Shown piece after piece: positions 25,608 to 35,475 of a stretch of 64,000 nt of DNA (the stretch's first letter is position 1; every line of letters starts with the position of its first letter). Position numbers and translations under genes: made by a program. Under the pieces are notes generated by a model that worked only from the letters and a program-made list of their open reading frames with translations, was not told the DNA's origin and did not search any database. Origin of the DNA: Phycisphaerae bacterium (lineage in GTDB: Bacteria; Chloroflexota; Anaerolineae; 4572-78; J111); NCBI GenBank assembly GCA_028285035.1, contig JANQQF010000078.1, forward strand, positions 186,001-250,000, read 5' to 3'.

Positions 25608-28397
25608 CTAGCGAATTCGGACGTAAATGTTCCCTAAGATTTGAGTGAAAATGCCATCAAGCTCATCAGGCGTTGAGGCGTTATAAAATTGACCACCACG
25701 GGCCGTGAACAAGAATTCGCTTCCACTTTTTGTGATACTATGAGGGTCAACCCCTTCAGCGATTGCAGTTAGAAAGTCAGGATTAACCCCAGCCCCAAGG
25801 CCAATGGAATAAACAATCACACCATTATTAGCCGCTTCTCGGGCATAGTAGATTGAACAATCATAGTCATCATCACCCGCGGCAACATCTCCATTCCACA
25901 AATTGTTATTATCACATACGTCACTAGATGGTTCGCGATTTGGTGAACCGTCCGTTAATAGAATTATCACCTTACGAGCCCCATTTCGATCACAGGCGGC
26001 ATCAGGATTTGTGGAGGAGCAAGCAGCAGCTCCATACCCGTCTATACCCAATAGTTTTAGACCTTGCTTCAAGCCATCAGCAATGTTTGTCGGTCCTTGG
26101 GGCCACTGGCGTTCTACTGTTTCCATAAACAGAGGATATGGATTATCAGGGGTACAATCACCTGGGTTAGCTCGTTTACACTGTAGCGGAACCGTCAAAA
26201 GCTTACCTGAGGTCGTTGTCTTTTTCACCTCTTCAGTGAAAGCAACAAAACCAATTTGATCGATTTCAGGATCAAGCCGCCGAGCAAACTCCTTAATTGC
26301 TTCCTGAGCACTTCGCAACGGCTCTAATCCACTAAATAAGTCATCATTTAGATTATTTGTTGGATCAGCAACAGTTCCACCAACGACAGTACAATTGCTA
26401 CCAGAGTTACCAGCCCAATAAGTCTGACTTCTAACACTCCCAGGATATCTACTAGCATAATCTGCAGCTTGGATTGCATTTTGCGGGCAGCCACATTGCT
26501 CTTGATTTACTGTCAGGCCAAAGGCCGGGTTACAAAAGTTACAAGACTCACGTGTAGCTGACCCATCCGTTGCGGGTGGTCCTTTACCATCCCAGGTACT
26601 ACTTTCTACAAAGGCACGGGCTTCACTATCACTCGTTGCATCAGTAAAGACAATTTTATCAATTTTATAACCTGCACTGGCCTGGAATAAGCGTAGCGTA
26701 TAAAGTCCGCCTAAAGAATTTGTCGATATATTTCCCAACTTAATCCATTGCCAATTATTAGTATCACCATCAATACTCGTAGCTCTAGTGTCTCGGCTTG
26801 TGTTTACTGTAGAAGCGCTTGTATTAAGTTGAATTCCTGCAACAGTACTCGTAGAGTCTAAATTTCTAAAGGCTTCCCACATGATGGCATTACCCCAGGG
26901 GTCTTGAGATCCGCCATCTGTGTCAGGGGCCAATCCAGCCCAAGTATCGGCCAACGTTCCCCCTCCTCGCACTCGCATCCAAACTTGAGTGGGACCTGAC
27001 CATTGGGGGTAAAAATCATATTCGACAAAGGGGATATCATTTTTGACCGGACGTCCAACATCATTACCTGTCAAAACATTCTTCCAGCACTTATCATCTG
27101 TAAAGCACTCCAGATTAAAAGTACCTCCCTGGAGTTTGGGATCTCCTCCTGCTCCTTGACTATAAGTTGGAAATGGATGGGATTTTATATAAGCACTACA
27201 ATCGACGGATATACCTCCATCACTATCCTCACAAATATCATCACCCCCAATTTGGCACGTGATCGTACTGCTAGCTGTCCCCGGGTGGCACACATTTGAT
27301 GACTGATTATCAATATTGCCAGCCTGATTACCTTGTGTATACCCGTTCTCATGAGGAACGAGCAGATTATCTGTATTCCGCGAACCGCGCTGAACGGCCC
27401 AGAACCCAGAGCCTTGCAAGTGACGGCTTAAACGCCAATCTCCCTGATTACGAGAATAAAGTTCAGCCTCATGAGATAGATACTTGTTACCATCCGAGTC
27501 AGTATGCACGGAGCTACTGCTTGGGGCCACTCGACACAAATTTGAGGTAGGAATTGAGTTGGTTGTACCTGTTCCTGAAATCCATTTTGTATTATAGGGC
27601 AGGGGATTAAAGTAACCATTTAGTGGATACTCCGGATTGTCGGGATTTGTTCGAACCCAACAATCAAAGCAGTTTGTTTCATATTCCATTGAACCAGATA
27701 CGTCAAAAACAACGACAACATCAAGACTTGTAATATTTTCACCTTCAGCCACTGCTTCAACGGGCACTTCAGCAAATCCAAAAAATTGCATAAAGTTCAT
27801 TCGAACTTCGGATTGGCCCCGTATCTGTATCTTTTGGGCACTTCCAGTCCCAGTAGCATTACAGCCACCATCAACCGTGCTAGTATCATGATATGAGTAG
27901 GTGTCAATCATAAACGTGGCTCGATATTCCGTGGGGTTATTAACCAAAGGTGCTCCAATAACAGTCGTGGGTGGGGTAATCACTTCGTCCTCAACGTGTT
28001 CAGCAGCAGCGCCAATTCCATTTTCATTTACTAACAACGGTTCTGTTTCGGATCCACTCATACCCACGACCTGTAAATCCTGGACACAACCTCGAACTAA
28101 AATTCGTGTATCTCCACCAGCGCCGGTGCTAAAGCCATTCAACTCAATAAACTCTATGGCTCGTTTTATCGCCTCTTCCTCAGCTGGCAATTCAACAACA
28201 GAGGCCAATGTGGAGGCATCCGATGTACTCCCAACCCGAACCTGCTCAATATAAACCAGTCCCAAATCCAAGGCCAAGCCCATCATGGCAATCAATCCCA
28301 GAAACGCAAAGGTAAAAATGATAATACTCTGACCTTTTTGCTCTCGCCCGGCAATTAGATGAATGTCTTTAATTTTTTGGAGAGATCGTTTCAACAT
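25608..28397 (-). CDS. TadG-like protein with a split von Willebrand A domain
   Basis: The N-terminal helix GQSIIIFTFAFLGLIAMMGL opens a TadG N-terminal domain (QVRVGSTSDASTLASVVEL). A vWA domain starts at about residue 225: VVVVFDVSGSM holds the MIDAS motif DxSxS at 232-236. The rest of the vWA fold (QIGFVAFTEEV, GPTNIADGLKQGL, VIILLTDGSPN) does not appear until about 710-820. The roughly 460 residues between contain many cysteines and, at about 455-590, a jelly-roll segment resembling a CBM6-type carbohydrate-binding domain (VWMRVRGGG, IKLGNISTNSLGGLYTLRLF). I start at ATG 28397 (SD GGAG); a GTG at 28412 would add 5 residues. Likely a pilus-tip or surface adhesin. Confidence 0.82.
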   Translation of the reverse strand: MLKRSLQKIKDIHLIAGREQKGQSIIIFTFAFLGLIAMMGLALDLGLVYIEQVRVGSTSDASTLASVVELPAEEEAIKRAIEFIELNGFSTGAGGDTRILVRGCVQDLQVVGMSGSETEPLLVNENGIGAAAEHVEDEVITPPTTVIGAPLVNNPTEYRATFMIDTYSYHDTSTVDGGCNATGTGSAQKIQIRGQSEVRMNFMQFFGFAEVPVEAVAEGENITSLDVVVVFDVSGSMEYETNCFDCWVRTNPDNPEYPLNGYFNPLPYNTKWISGTGTTNSIPTSNLCRVAPSSSSVHTDSDGNKYLSHEAELYSRNQGDWRLSRHLQGSGFWAVQRGSRNTDNLLVPHENGYTQGNQAGNIDNQSSNVCHPGTASSTITCQIGGDDICEDSDGGISVDCSAYIKSHPFPTYSQGAGGDPKLQGGTFNLECFTDDKCWKNVLTGNDVGRPVKNDIPFVEYDFYPQWSGPTQVWMRVRGGGTLADTWAGLAPDTDGGSQDPWGNAIMWEAFRNLDSTSTVAGIQLNTSASTVNTSRDTRATSIDGDTNNWQWIKLGNISTNSLGGLYTLRLFQASAGYKIDKIVFTDATSDSEARAFVESSTWDGKGPPATDGSATRESCNFCNPAFGLTVNQEQCGCPQNAIQAADYASRYPGSVRSQTYWAGNSGSNCTVVGGTVADPTNNLNDDLFSGLEPLRSAQEAIKEFARRLDPEIDQIGFVAFTEEVKKTTTSGKLLTVPLQCKRANPGDCTPDNPYPLFMETVERQWPQGPTNIADGLKQGLKLLGIDGYGAAACSSTNPDAACDRNGARKVIILLTDGSPNREPSSDVCDNNNLWNGDVAAGDDDYDCSIYYAREAANNGVIVYSIGLGAGVNPDFLTAIAEGVDPHSITKSGSEFLFTARGGQFYNASTPDELDGIFTQILGNIYVRIR

Positions 28398-28551
28398 ATT
28401 AAACTCCATCACGCTATTCTCAATCGATTATTTTGTACAAGGTTGGTATGCAATATATTTAGACGCTAAAACTTTTATCAATTGAATGAGTTTCAGACTT
28501 TTTGATATGTTATTTACAATTCAAAAGTGATATCAAACTCTAAAACTCAGG

Positions 28552-29238
28552 TTATTGTTCTGGCGGGCTTGTTGTCACAACACCACCAGCAGTGGCATCA
28601 ACTGCAATAATATGCAGATCATTAGTTCGCTCATCCCAACCTACAACCATCCACACAGGGTTTGGACTTCGATTTGTTGTGCGAAGCTGAACAACAAGTT
28701 CCAAGCCAGGATTAGTTCGTACTAGCTCATCCCCTCCATAATCTAACCAAAGACCTAGAGCTGCACCGCTATCCAAACTCCAATCATCTAACTGTATGAT
28801 TTTAGGTGGTAACGTAATTGGAACTTGGTGCTCAATTGTTTGTATTTGCCCATCGGGTGCAACAAATGCAAAAAACAACCTTCGTTCTTCAGGTGAGTAA
28901 AATCGGTAATTCCACGTCGTTGGCTCACCGACCTGTTCTTTATTTAGAATTTGTGGCCAATTCGCATTGGCAGACACTAACTGTGCATCCTCTGACCAAC
29001 TTTTAGCCGCTCGTTCAGCAATAGGGTATTGACCTAGACCTGTAATTTGCACAAACGATATAGTGTGTGTGGGAGCTGGTCCCGGTGTGCTGGTGGCTTC
29101 CTGCAAAGTACCTGCGGTGCTTTGTTGAGGGGGTTGCGTTCTTAGGACAAACAGGACAACCGTAATCAAACTGACACAGGCTAATGAAATCGCCCCCAGC
29201 AACAAGATCAAATCGCGACGCCGAATTTGTTGGAGCAT
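28552..29238 (-). CDS. Hypothetical membrane-anchored protein
   Basis: Unrecognised 228 aa protein. A basic start (QQIRRRD) and one helix at about 10-32 place the rest outside the cell, after a Pro/Ser/Thr-rich linker (TSTPGPAPTHT). Two similar segments follow, with the phrases ERAAKSWSEDAQLVS...WNYRFYSPEERR and LDYGGDELVRTNPGLELVVQLRTT, loosely like PepSY-type repeats. It sits between the exported propeller and the TadG-like gene, so a role in assembly or folding of Tad surface proteins is possible but unproven. Confidence 0.6.
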   Translation of the reverse strand: MLQQIRRRDLILLLGAISLACVSLITVVLFVLRTQPPQQSTAGTLQEATSTPGPAPTHTISFVQITGLGQYPIAERAAKSWSEDAQLVSANANWPQILNKEQVGEPTTWNYRFYSPEERRLFFAFVAPDGQIQTIEHQVPITLPPKIIQLDDWSLDSGAALGLWLDYGGDELVRTNPGLELVVQLRTTNRSPNPVWMVVGWDERTNDLHIIAVDATAGGVVTTSPPEQ

Positions 29239-29406
29239 AAAGTATAGCTACCATCCAGGGTATAAATCAGTTATTTGTATCAAAACGCAGTAAATTCCTA
29301 CTGTGACCCTTAGGTTTCAAATCTATAAGTTTTAGGGTCAACGCTAGATTTTTTATCTAATGGTTCTGCTTATCCAAAAGAATCAAGTTCACGACACTTA
29401 TAGTTG

Positions 29407-30909
29407 CTAACTCTTAATTACAATTGGCAAATAAAGTCCACCAACACCAGGGTCAGTCAAGTCTTCACCGCCATCATTGATTGTAATTGTAAAGGGACCA
29501 CGATAAGTGATGGTATAGTCAAATTGACCTCCTCCAATACAGTTTGGCGCATCTGATTTCATAAACGTGATATGTCGTCTGTTATTGCCTTCATCCATAG
29601 CAATGTCAGGGTCAATAGAATATTCACGCTGGTTATCAGCTACAACATCTGTAATCCAGTTTGTACTGGTAATCGCATATTGAATTTCAGAGGACGCATT
29701 GCCATCTTCGCTACACCCATTACTGTCGAGGCCACGCTCTTGCCAGACAATGGCATAACCATTCCCATTCTTCGCCATATTTGGACGTAAGGCTTCCTCT
29801 TGAAGCGGAACAGGTGAACCATTCACTGAACTAACAGATACTTTTCGAGGACTTTGCAAATTTTGTTCGGCATCCTCACCGTCCCAAATATAGTTCGGGT
29901 CAAGAAAACTATTTCCACCATCACTAGAAGTAGCTTCCATTAGCCCATAATCATTACCTGTCCCAACACTAGAATGACCATCCCAAGCCAAGAAAACATC
30001 ATTACCATTCACGACAATCGCCGGATTAGATAACTCATCATACTGAAAATTCACATCCACATTTGTCTCAAAAGTTTTCGGATTGGTCCAAATATGATCT
30101 CCAGTACTGGCCTTGTGATAACCAATTTTGGCGTCACTTTGACTAACGACCATATGAAGGACTGATCCATCGACTGCCAACTTAGGGCTAGCCAACGCCA
30201 CGCCATTAACTGAAACTCCTGCGGCGCTACTTGTCCAAGAGGCACCATTGTTTGCCGAAAAAGCTGTTTCAATTTTTGTTGCATTGCCAGCTGAGGGAAG
30301 CTCTTCCCAAGCCACATGAATATTCCCAGAGCCATCGATTACTATATCAGGATCATCAACACTATTCACAGTGTTATCGCTTGACACATCTACAATAGGG
30401 CTATTGCTTTCAACACAGTTTGGTGATGAAGTCGCTGACAGAGCACAGATTGATAATCGAATTGACTTACCATCTTCGGCTACCCAAGCAACATATACAG
30501 TGTCATCGTTCGCTCCAAAAGCAACACTTGGGTTTGATCCTCGTCCAGCGAAATCTGTAGTTAGCCAACCATCAGTAACCGTCGCCGATTTCACATGAAC
30601 ACTATCTACGCCTTCACCAGCAATTATTGTTTGTCGAAAATATGAAACAACGACATACGTTCCATTCGGACTTACCCCAATTGCAGGTGCAAATGCACCG
30701 ATCGATGATATTGAAATATCTGTTCCATCAAGCACAACATTTGAGGTGAATTGCGTAGCCAAATTTGTACTTGATTCATCTACCGAGGCCTGCGACCCGG
30801 TAGGAGATTGTGCTCCAACGAGCGTGACAGGCACTATGGCAATGAGCAAAAGAACAGCGGCCGAAATGACCGAGATACCAATTTTCCGCAAATGCAGTAA
30901 ATGTCTCAC
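29407..30909 (-). CDS. Exported beta-propeller protein (BNR/sialidase-like repeats)
   Basis: A GTG start with SD GGAGAG gives a signal peptide (hydrophobic 12-33, cut near VGAQS). The mature part has repeated blades: GVSPNGTYVVVSYF, VAFGANDDTVYVAWVAEDG, VIDGSGNIHVAWEELPS, SANNGASWTSS, VVNGNDVFLAWDGH, AKNGNGYAIVWQERG. These are the pattern of BNR/sialidase-type propellers; no sialidase catalytic residues can be assigned. The extreme C-terminus GLYLPIVIKS resembles the short YLPL-type ends of many secreted Chloroflexota proteins, possibly a sorting or anchoring signal. It lies between two Tad surface genes, so binding of a surface ligand is the simplest idea. Confidence 0.72.
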   Translation of the reverse strand: MRHLLHLRKIGISVISAAVLLLIAIVPVTLVGAQSPTGSQASVDESSTNLATQFTSNVVLDGTDISISSIGAFAPAIGVSPNGTYVVVSYFRQTIIAGEGVDSVHVKSATVTDGWLTTDFAGRGSNPSVAFGANDDTVYVAWVAEDGKSIRLSICALSATSSPNCVESNSPIVDVSSDNTVNSVDDPDIVIDGSGNIHVAWEELPSAGNATKIETAFSANNGASWTSSAAGVSVNGVALASPKLAVDGSVLHMVVSQSDAKIGYHKASTGDHIWTNPKTFETNVDVNFQYDELSNPAIVVNGNDVFLAWDGHSSVGTGNDYGLMEATSSDGGNSFLDPNYIWDGEDAEQNLQSPRKVSVSSVNGSPVPLQEEALRPNMAKNGNGYAIVWQERGLDSNGCSEDGNASSEIQYAITSTNWITDVVADNQREYSIDPDIAMDEGNNRRHITFMKSDAPNCIGGGQFDYTITYRGPFTITINDGGEDLTDPGVGGLYLPIVIKS

Positions 30910-30960
30910 AAATATCTCTCCAAAGTTAATATTAAGATGGGTAATAAACGAATTTTACCC

Positions 30961-33900
30961 TTAAGGTGTAATCGTATACAAGTCAAGATTAAGCACCAAC
31001 GGATTTGCCCCAGTATCGCTTGACTTTACTGTTGTTGTTGAATTGGTAGCCAACGTTTCAATTTGTGATGGATCGATAGGATCAATAAAGTGATATTCTG
31101 AATAAATCACGTATTCTCCGAGTGGCAGATTATAAAAATTGTAGCTTCCATCCGCTGCAGTAAATGTTTCAAATAATTGTCCACCTTCAGCATAAGCCCA
31201 GACCCTGACACCAGGTAAACGTTCACTACTACCACCAAGTCGATGTAAGGTGACCGAGCCACTCATTTGTGTGGTAATGGGTGAAGGCGGGGGCTGGGTA
31301 GTACAGACGGTAAGTTTGGCATCATCAAAGCTATATTCTGTGTCATGACAAGTTCCGGCACCACAGGTGCTATTGCTTGTATTATATAAATATAGATACA
31401 AGTCTTGATCGGCATAATCTTCGACATTAACGCTGCTAGTGATTGGCAATGTAACATTGACAAATTGATAATCTTGGGTGTGAATACCATCAGCAATCAG
31501 TTTAGGATCCGTAATAGCTGAAGCCGGACTAGGGGCAGTAGAAACAATCGCATAAAATTGATCTGCGGCATCATCTGACCCTAATGCATCATCTTTCTGG
31601 TAAATGTTAAACGAGAAGTTGGTCGTTGTTGAAATCACAAAACTCGGCATTGTGAATTTTTGATAGAAGTAAGGCTCATTAAACCCTAGATCAAAGGTAG
31701 GAGCAACCACTCGATAGAGGCCACTATGCGCTTGAAGCACACTAGCTGCTTGGGTCACGCCCTCATCCGAACCCAAGATCCAATTTTGAGCTGGCACTGA
31801 CTCAAAACTTACTTCTTCTAGTAAATCTGTACATTGAGTAATCCCGGCTGGAACAGGATCTGGAGCAACTGTTGCGGGATTGGCACAAACTGATGCATCT
31901 GTGTAGGTGAAGTTATCAAAGTCGGACGTGGTATAGTTGTTATTCCAGTACGATGCATTAAAGACTCCGGCATACAGAAAGTCGGCCATGTCAACACTGG
32001 CCTCGGTATACGGACTTCCCCACTCAGCATCAGTTGTTGGTTTTGCTGACTGTTGTGCATAATAAAATCTAAAGGTATTACTATCGGCTTTACGATTGAT
32101 ACGCAGCCACACGGGTCCAGACGTGAGGTCCACCAAGCCACTATCCTTCCACCCAGTTACATTATTACTAAAGCCTGTACGTACAGAAACCTGGAGCCGA
32201 TATTGATTCTCAAAGGAGTCCCAATATAAGTTGAATTCAATCTTTCGACTGCGTGAATTTAGGGTATCGCGTAGTTGCATCCCCCCTTTACTATTAAAAG
32301 TAACATCACCAACATCTGTCACCCTAACTATAAAATCCACACCTGTCGAGGTTGTAATTGGATTCTGAAGATGCACATAGTAATGACCTCGATTACTAGC
32401 ATCATCATTGTTTCCATACGTACTAAATCCATCGCTAATCAACCGCAAACTACCATCTGCATTAGCAAAGCTACCGGCTTGTTTTTGGGTCCAGCCACTG
32501 TTGTAACGACGTTCTCCCCAAGTAAATCCATTGGTAATTTGTTGAGGGACACAAGTGACAGATACGACTGTGTTAGTAATGTTATTTGTCTCACTTGCCT
32601 CATACAAGATGTAGTCTGTTGTATCTGCAAACCCATAGATATCAAAATCACCATATTCATTAAAGAAAAAGTCTGGGTGGGTAACCGTAACTGTATACCC
32701 TGGTTGCCCATTCGGAGCTAAGTAATTCTCCCAATACTTGGCATCACCAGGGAAATTAAAGTTGTTTGCATTATATTTTGGAATAAGTGGTGCTGGGTTT
32801 TGATAAAAATCAACATCAAAATAGCGGCTTACTGTTACTGGTCTTAGGTTAGCAATGGTCAATGTAATTGGTGCTGTTGTATTGATCTCAACATTTGGCG
32901 GAAGCTCAACCTTTGTAATCGCTAAATCAGCGGGAGAGATAGCCATTTGAGTAAAGGCAACACGATCTAGATTAATGGCTTCCGAATACATATGATAGAA
33001 AACCCCATAACAGCCACAGGTATCAGGTTTTGTGAAATCGGGAGCAGGGGTAAGCGGCAGGTCCTTCAAAGCATAAGTTCTTTCGGCCGAACCACTACCA
33101 TCTGTAATCATTGTAAACAGAAACTTACCTGAGTCCGTATCAATACCTACATCTTTCCCATAATATATTTTATAGCTTGTATTAGGCGAGTGGTTGTCGA
33201 TACGAATGGTAATCTCTGAATTAGGAAGAACTGTATCACCTTCGAGCACCCGAATCACTGGCACAGGTAAAACAGTTACATCTCGCGTTGCTTGTAAAGC
33301 CCCTGTACTATCGTGGTGAGAGGCAACCTCATAAAGCTTGGGTCCTGTAGACGCGGTTGCGGCTGTAATCGGAATTCGGTACGGTAATACCACTGCGCCT
33401 GATGAACCTGAGTCGAACGTATCTCCACCACCTGATACTTTAACCCGTATATTACCGAAGTTAAGATAATGAATCACATTCGGATCGTGTTGGAACAGAC
33501 GAATATTGATTGTGGAATCGATTGGCCAGGTATATCCCCCATCAACCGTGATATAAGGACCTGCAGGGGTATTGATAGTGAAGTCGACACTAGCAATCGG
33601 GGTCGAGGTATCTCCAGGCTCATAGGTTCTCAGCTTATAAGCCCCATCAGTCCAACCAATTTGAATAAATTCTTCGATCGGACTAAATTGACCAATACCA
33701 TCAGTGGAGACGTTCGCAACAAGGGCATCTATTCCTGAGGTTACTCCTTCAATACGAATATCATAATTACTATTCGGGGTGTGTCCTTGTAAGAAGGCTG
33801 TTAATAAAGCCCCACGTGGGTATTCATCCACCGCTTGAGACAGAATAATCTCTGGGGTATTCACATAAAACTCGCCCGAAGCATGGATTATCCCACCAGG

Positions 33901-35205
33901 TGAAGGCTCGCTACTTTTTCGAGTAATCAAAGTACAAGGGGTTGAACTCCCCTGTGGACATTTTCCTTCCAGAGATTTAGGAATTCTCCAATTGGTGATA
34001 TCCAAATCGGGAGTTGTATCCGTAATGCCCCCCTGAATTAAGGTCTCATTTGTGCCATCTGAATAATACACATCAAATGGACCATCAAGTGCATCTTGGT
34101 GGTTTACCAGCTTAATTGAAACATTTGAATTACTGGCCCAAACATCTCCGCCATCAATTTGCACGAGAGGGGTGTCACCCTTTAGAACGGTAAATGTACT
34201 TGGATTGCTAGCCTCACCATACCAACCGATGGCAACCTGATCAGTCGTCTTTGTTGAATAAAGAAGATAGTCGCCTGCCGTAACACCCTGAGTGATAACA
34301 CAGGTAGCAGCAACTTCGACACTGGGCGAAGTGACATTATACTCAGTCGCCCCCCCGTCTACTTCACAACCTATCGTATATTTGACGCCAGTCCCAGCGG
34401 CAGGGTTAGAACCTGGTACTTTTTCTTCTAGCACAACATGATAGGTACCTATTTGATGGGTACGCAAAGTGATTTCAAGTGGCAAATTCTGCTGTTGTTC
34501 GCTACGTTCAGGTACAACAGCAGCACCTGACGAAAAAACACCGCCAGCTTCTTCAGGATCAAAGCTAATGTTGCTAGGGGGCGGAGGGAAGCCTAATGAT
34601 TGGTCGAGTCCTTCATTCTGCATTTCAACTTCCCCGCGAACGCGGATAAAGTTGCCCCCCAGAATGGTATCAAAAATAGGGTCAATCATCTCCACATTAT
34701 AGTAAGTGGCCACGACCACATTCAACCCCTGATCCCCAGCATAGTCAGCCTTAATTCCGACTGAAGTTGGATCTGTACTTGTATCGACAAATTGCCCCGA
34801 GACAACGACACCAAATGCCCCCCCTAAATCTCGACAGGCTGGATCAATATATTCGGACGATGGGGGTACCCCATCATCACCACAAATTTCACTAACAAAT
34901 AAGGTCTCACCCCGCTCAATCGCCACGGCTCGAATGGCTGCCGCTCGATCTTCAGGATCACACACCCACGGTTCCCCATTAACTTCACCCTCGGGTGTTG
35001 TACAATCCCCGGTGGCAGTGGACAATAAGTTGGGACGACCAGAGATTGCGTAACGAGCTGCTTCGCGGGCAGCGGTTTGGACTGTGATATAGGCCCAGAC
35101 AATCCGTGACGCTTCTAAAACCCCTAAAATTAACATGAGTAAAATGGGGAGAATAAGGGCAAATTCTGTTAAGGCTTGAGCTTTTGATTTCCGTCGTGAG
35201 AGCAC
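30961..35205 (-). CDS. Giant TadE-like pilus/adhesin protein
   Basis: At 1414 aa it is many times longer than normal TadE. Residues 8-35 (QALTEFALILPILLMLILG) are the TadE helix, with Glu at +5 of a possible processing site but Ala rather than Gly before it, followed by a TadE-like stretch to about 60. Then come about four related beta modules (GGDVWASNSNVSIKLVNHQ and GGYTWPIDSTINIRLFQHD are two), a CARDB-like domain near 755-870, a jelly-roll domain near 890-1115 and a second beta-sandwich near 1135-1335. A carboxypeptidase-regulatory-like domain closes the protein (VRVWAYAEGG, ADGSYNFYNLPLGEYVIY). The GTG start has AAGGAG 7 bases upstream. Probably a pilus-displayed adhesin. Confidence 0.78.
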   Translation of the reverse strand: MLSRRKSKAQALTEFALILPILLMLILGVLEASRIVWAYITVQTAAREAARYAISGRPNLLSTATGDCTTPEGEVNGEPWVCDPEDRAAAIRAVAIERGETLFVSEICGDDGVPPSSEYIDPACRDLGGAFGVVVSGQFVDTSTDPTSVGIKADYAGDQGLNVVVATYYNVEMIDPIFDTILGGNFIRVRGEVEMQNEGLDQSLGFPPPPSNISFDPEEAGGVFSSGAAVVPERSEQQQNLPLEITLRTHQIGTYHVVLEEKVPGSNPAAGTGVKYTIGCEVDGGATEYNVTSPSVEVAATCVITQGVTAGDYLLYSTKTTDQVAIGWYGEASNPSTFTVLKGDTPLVQIDGGDVWASNSNVSIKLVNHQDALDGPFDVYYSDGTNETLIQGGITDTTPDLDITNWRIPKSLEGKCPQGSSTPCTLITRKSSEPSPGGIIHASGEFYVNTPEIILSQAVDEYPRGALLTAFLQGHTPNSNYDIRIEGVTSGIDALVANVSTDGIGQFSPIEEFIQIGWTDGAYKLRTYEPGDTSTPIASVDFTINTPAGPYITVDGGYTWPIDSTINIRLFQHDPNVIHYLNFGNIRVKVSGGGDTFDSGSSGAVVLPYRIPITAATASTGPKLYEVASHHDSTGALQATRDVTVLPVPVIRVLEGDTVLPNSEITIRIDNHSPNTSYKIYYGKDVGIDTDSGKFLFTMITDGSGSAERTYALKDLPLTPAPDFTKPDTCGCYGVFYHMYSEAINLDRVAFTQMAISPADLAITKVELPPNVEINTTAPITLTIANLRPVTVSRYFDVDFYQNPAPLIPKYNANNFNFPGDAKYWENYLAPNGQPGYTVTVTHPDFFFNEYGDFDIYGFADTTDYILYEASETNNITNTVVSVTCVPQQITNGFTWGERRYNSGWTQKQAGSFANADGSLRLISDGFSTYGNNDDASNRGHYYVHLQNPITTSTGVDFIVRVTDVGDVTFNSKGGMQLRDTLNSRSRKIEFNLYWDSFENQYRLQVSVRTGFSNNVTGWKDSGLVDLTSGPVWLRINRKADSNTFRFYYAQQSAKPTTDAEWGSPYTEASVDMADFLYAGVFNASYWNNNYTTSDFDNFTYTDASVCANPATVAPDPVPAGITQCTDLLEEVSFESVPAQNWILGSDEGVTQAASVLQAHSGLYRVVAPTFDLGFNEPYFYQKFTMPSFVISTTTNFSFNIYQKDDALGSDDAADQFYAIVSTAPSPASAITDPKLIADGIHTQDYQFVNVTLPITSSVNVEDYADQDLYLYLYNTSNSTCGAGTCHDTEYSFDDAKLTVCTTQPPPSPITTQMSGSVTLHRLGGSSERLPGVRVWAYAEGGQLFETFTAADGSYNFYNLPLGEYVIYSEYHFIDPIDPSQIETLATNSTTTVKSSDTGANPLVLNLDLYTITP

Positions 35206-35475
35206 CGTTTTACTCCTTCAAAATACATCTGATCTTCTTAAAAAATTTCAAAAAATCAGATTTATCAGGTTCTGTCTTATTACACTTATTAGAGTCTCTC
35301 GTTTTAAGGAAAGGATACGGGGTAACTCAATAATGTTGAAGATTATGTTTTATTAGGGGTTAGTTATTAGTCTTAACCATTAATCGAAACTGCTAAAAAT
35401 TTAAAAACACCCCTGTTTGTAACAGGGGTGTTTCTCATAATCATGTACCAACAAAAAAAGGACAAATTATTCCTG
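35206..35475. other. Intergenic region between regulatory operon and Tad locus
   Basis: A 270-base AT-rich gap without an ORF. It holds the terminator of the kinase operon at its right side and, at 35208-35220, the AAGGAG SD of the giant TadE gene. I see no promoter with good hexamers, although one is expected here for the Tad surface genes. Confidence 0.5.
35403..35433 (-). terminator. Rho-independent terminator after the kinase operon
   Basis: AAACACCCCTGTT (35405-35417) and AACAGGGGTGTTT (35421-35433) form a perfect 13-bp stem with a 3-base loop, ending in T5 on the minus strand. It lies 42 bases after the stop of the sensor kinase gene, and separates the regulatory operon from the Tad genes. 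Confidence 0.85.

Noticed and set aside
25903..26259. 118-residue plus-strand ORF inside the TadG-like gene
   Set aside because: Antisense to a clear coding region; low-complexity shadow without a start context.
29304..29340. TGACCCT/AGGGTCA hairpin before the 28552 gene as a terminator
   Set aside because: Only seven pairs, a 23-base loop and no T-run.
32275..32721. 148-residue plus-strand ORF inside the giant TadE gene
   Set aside because: Fully antisense, no SD, and the opposite strand has continuous domain homology.
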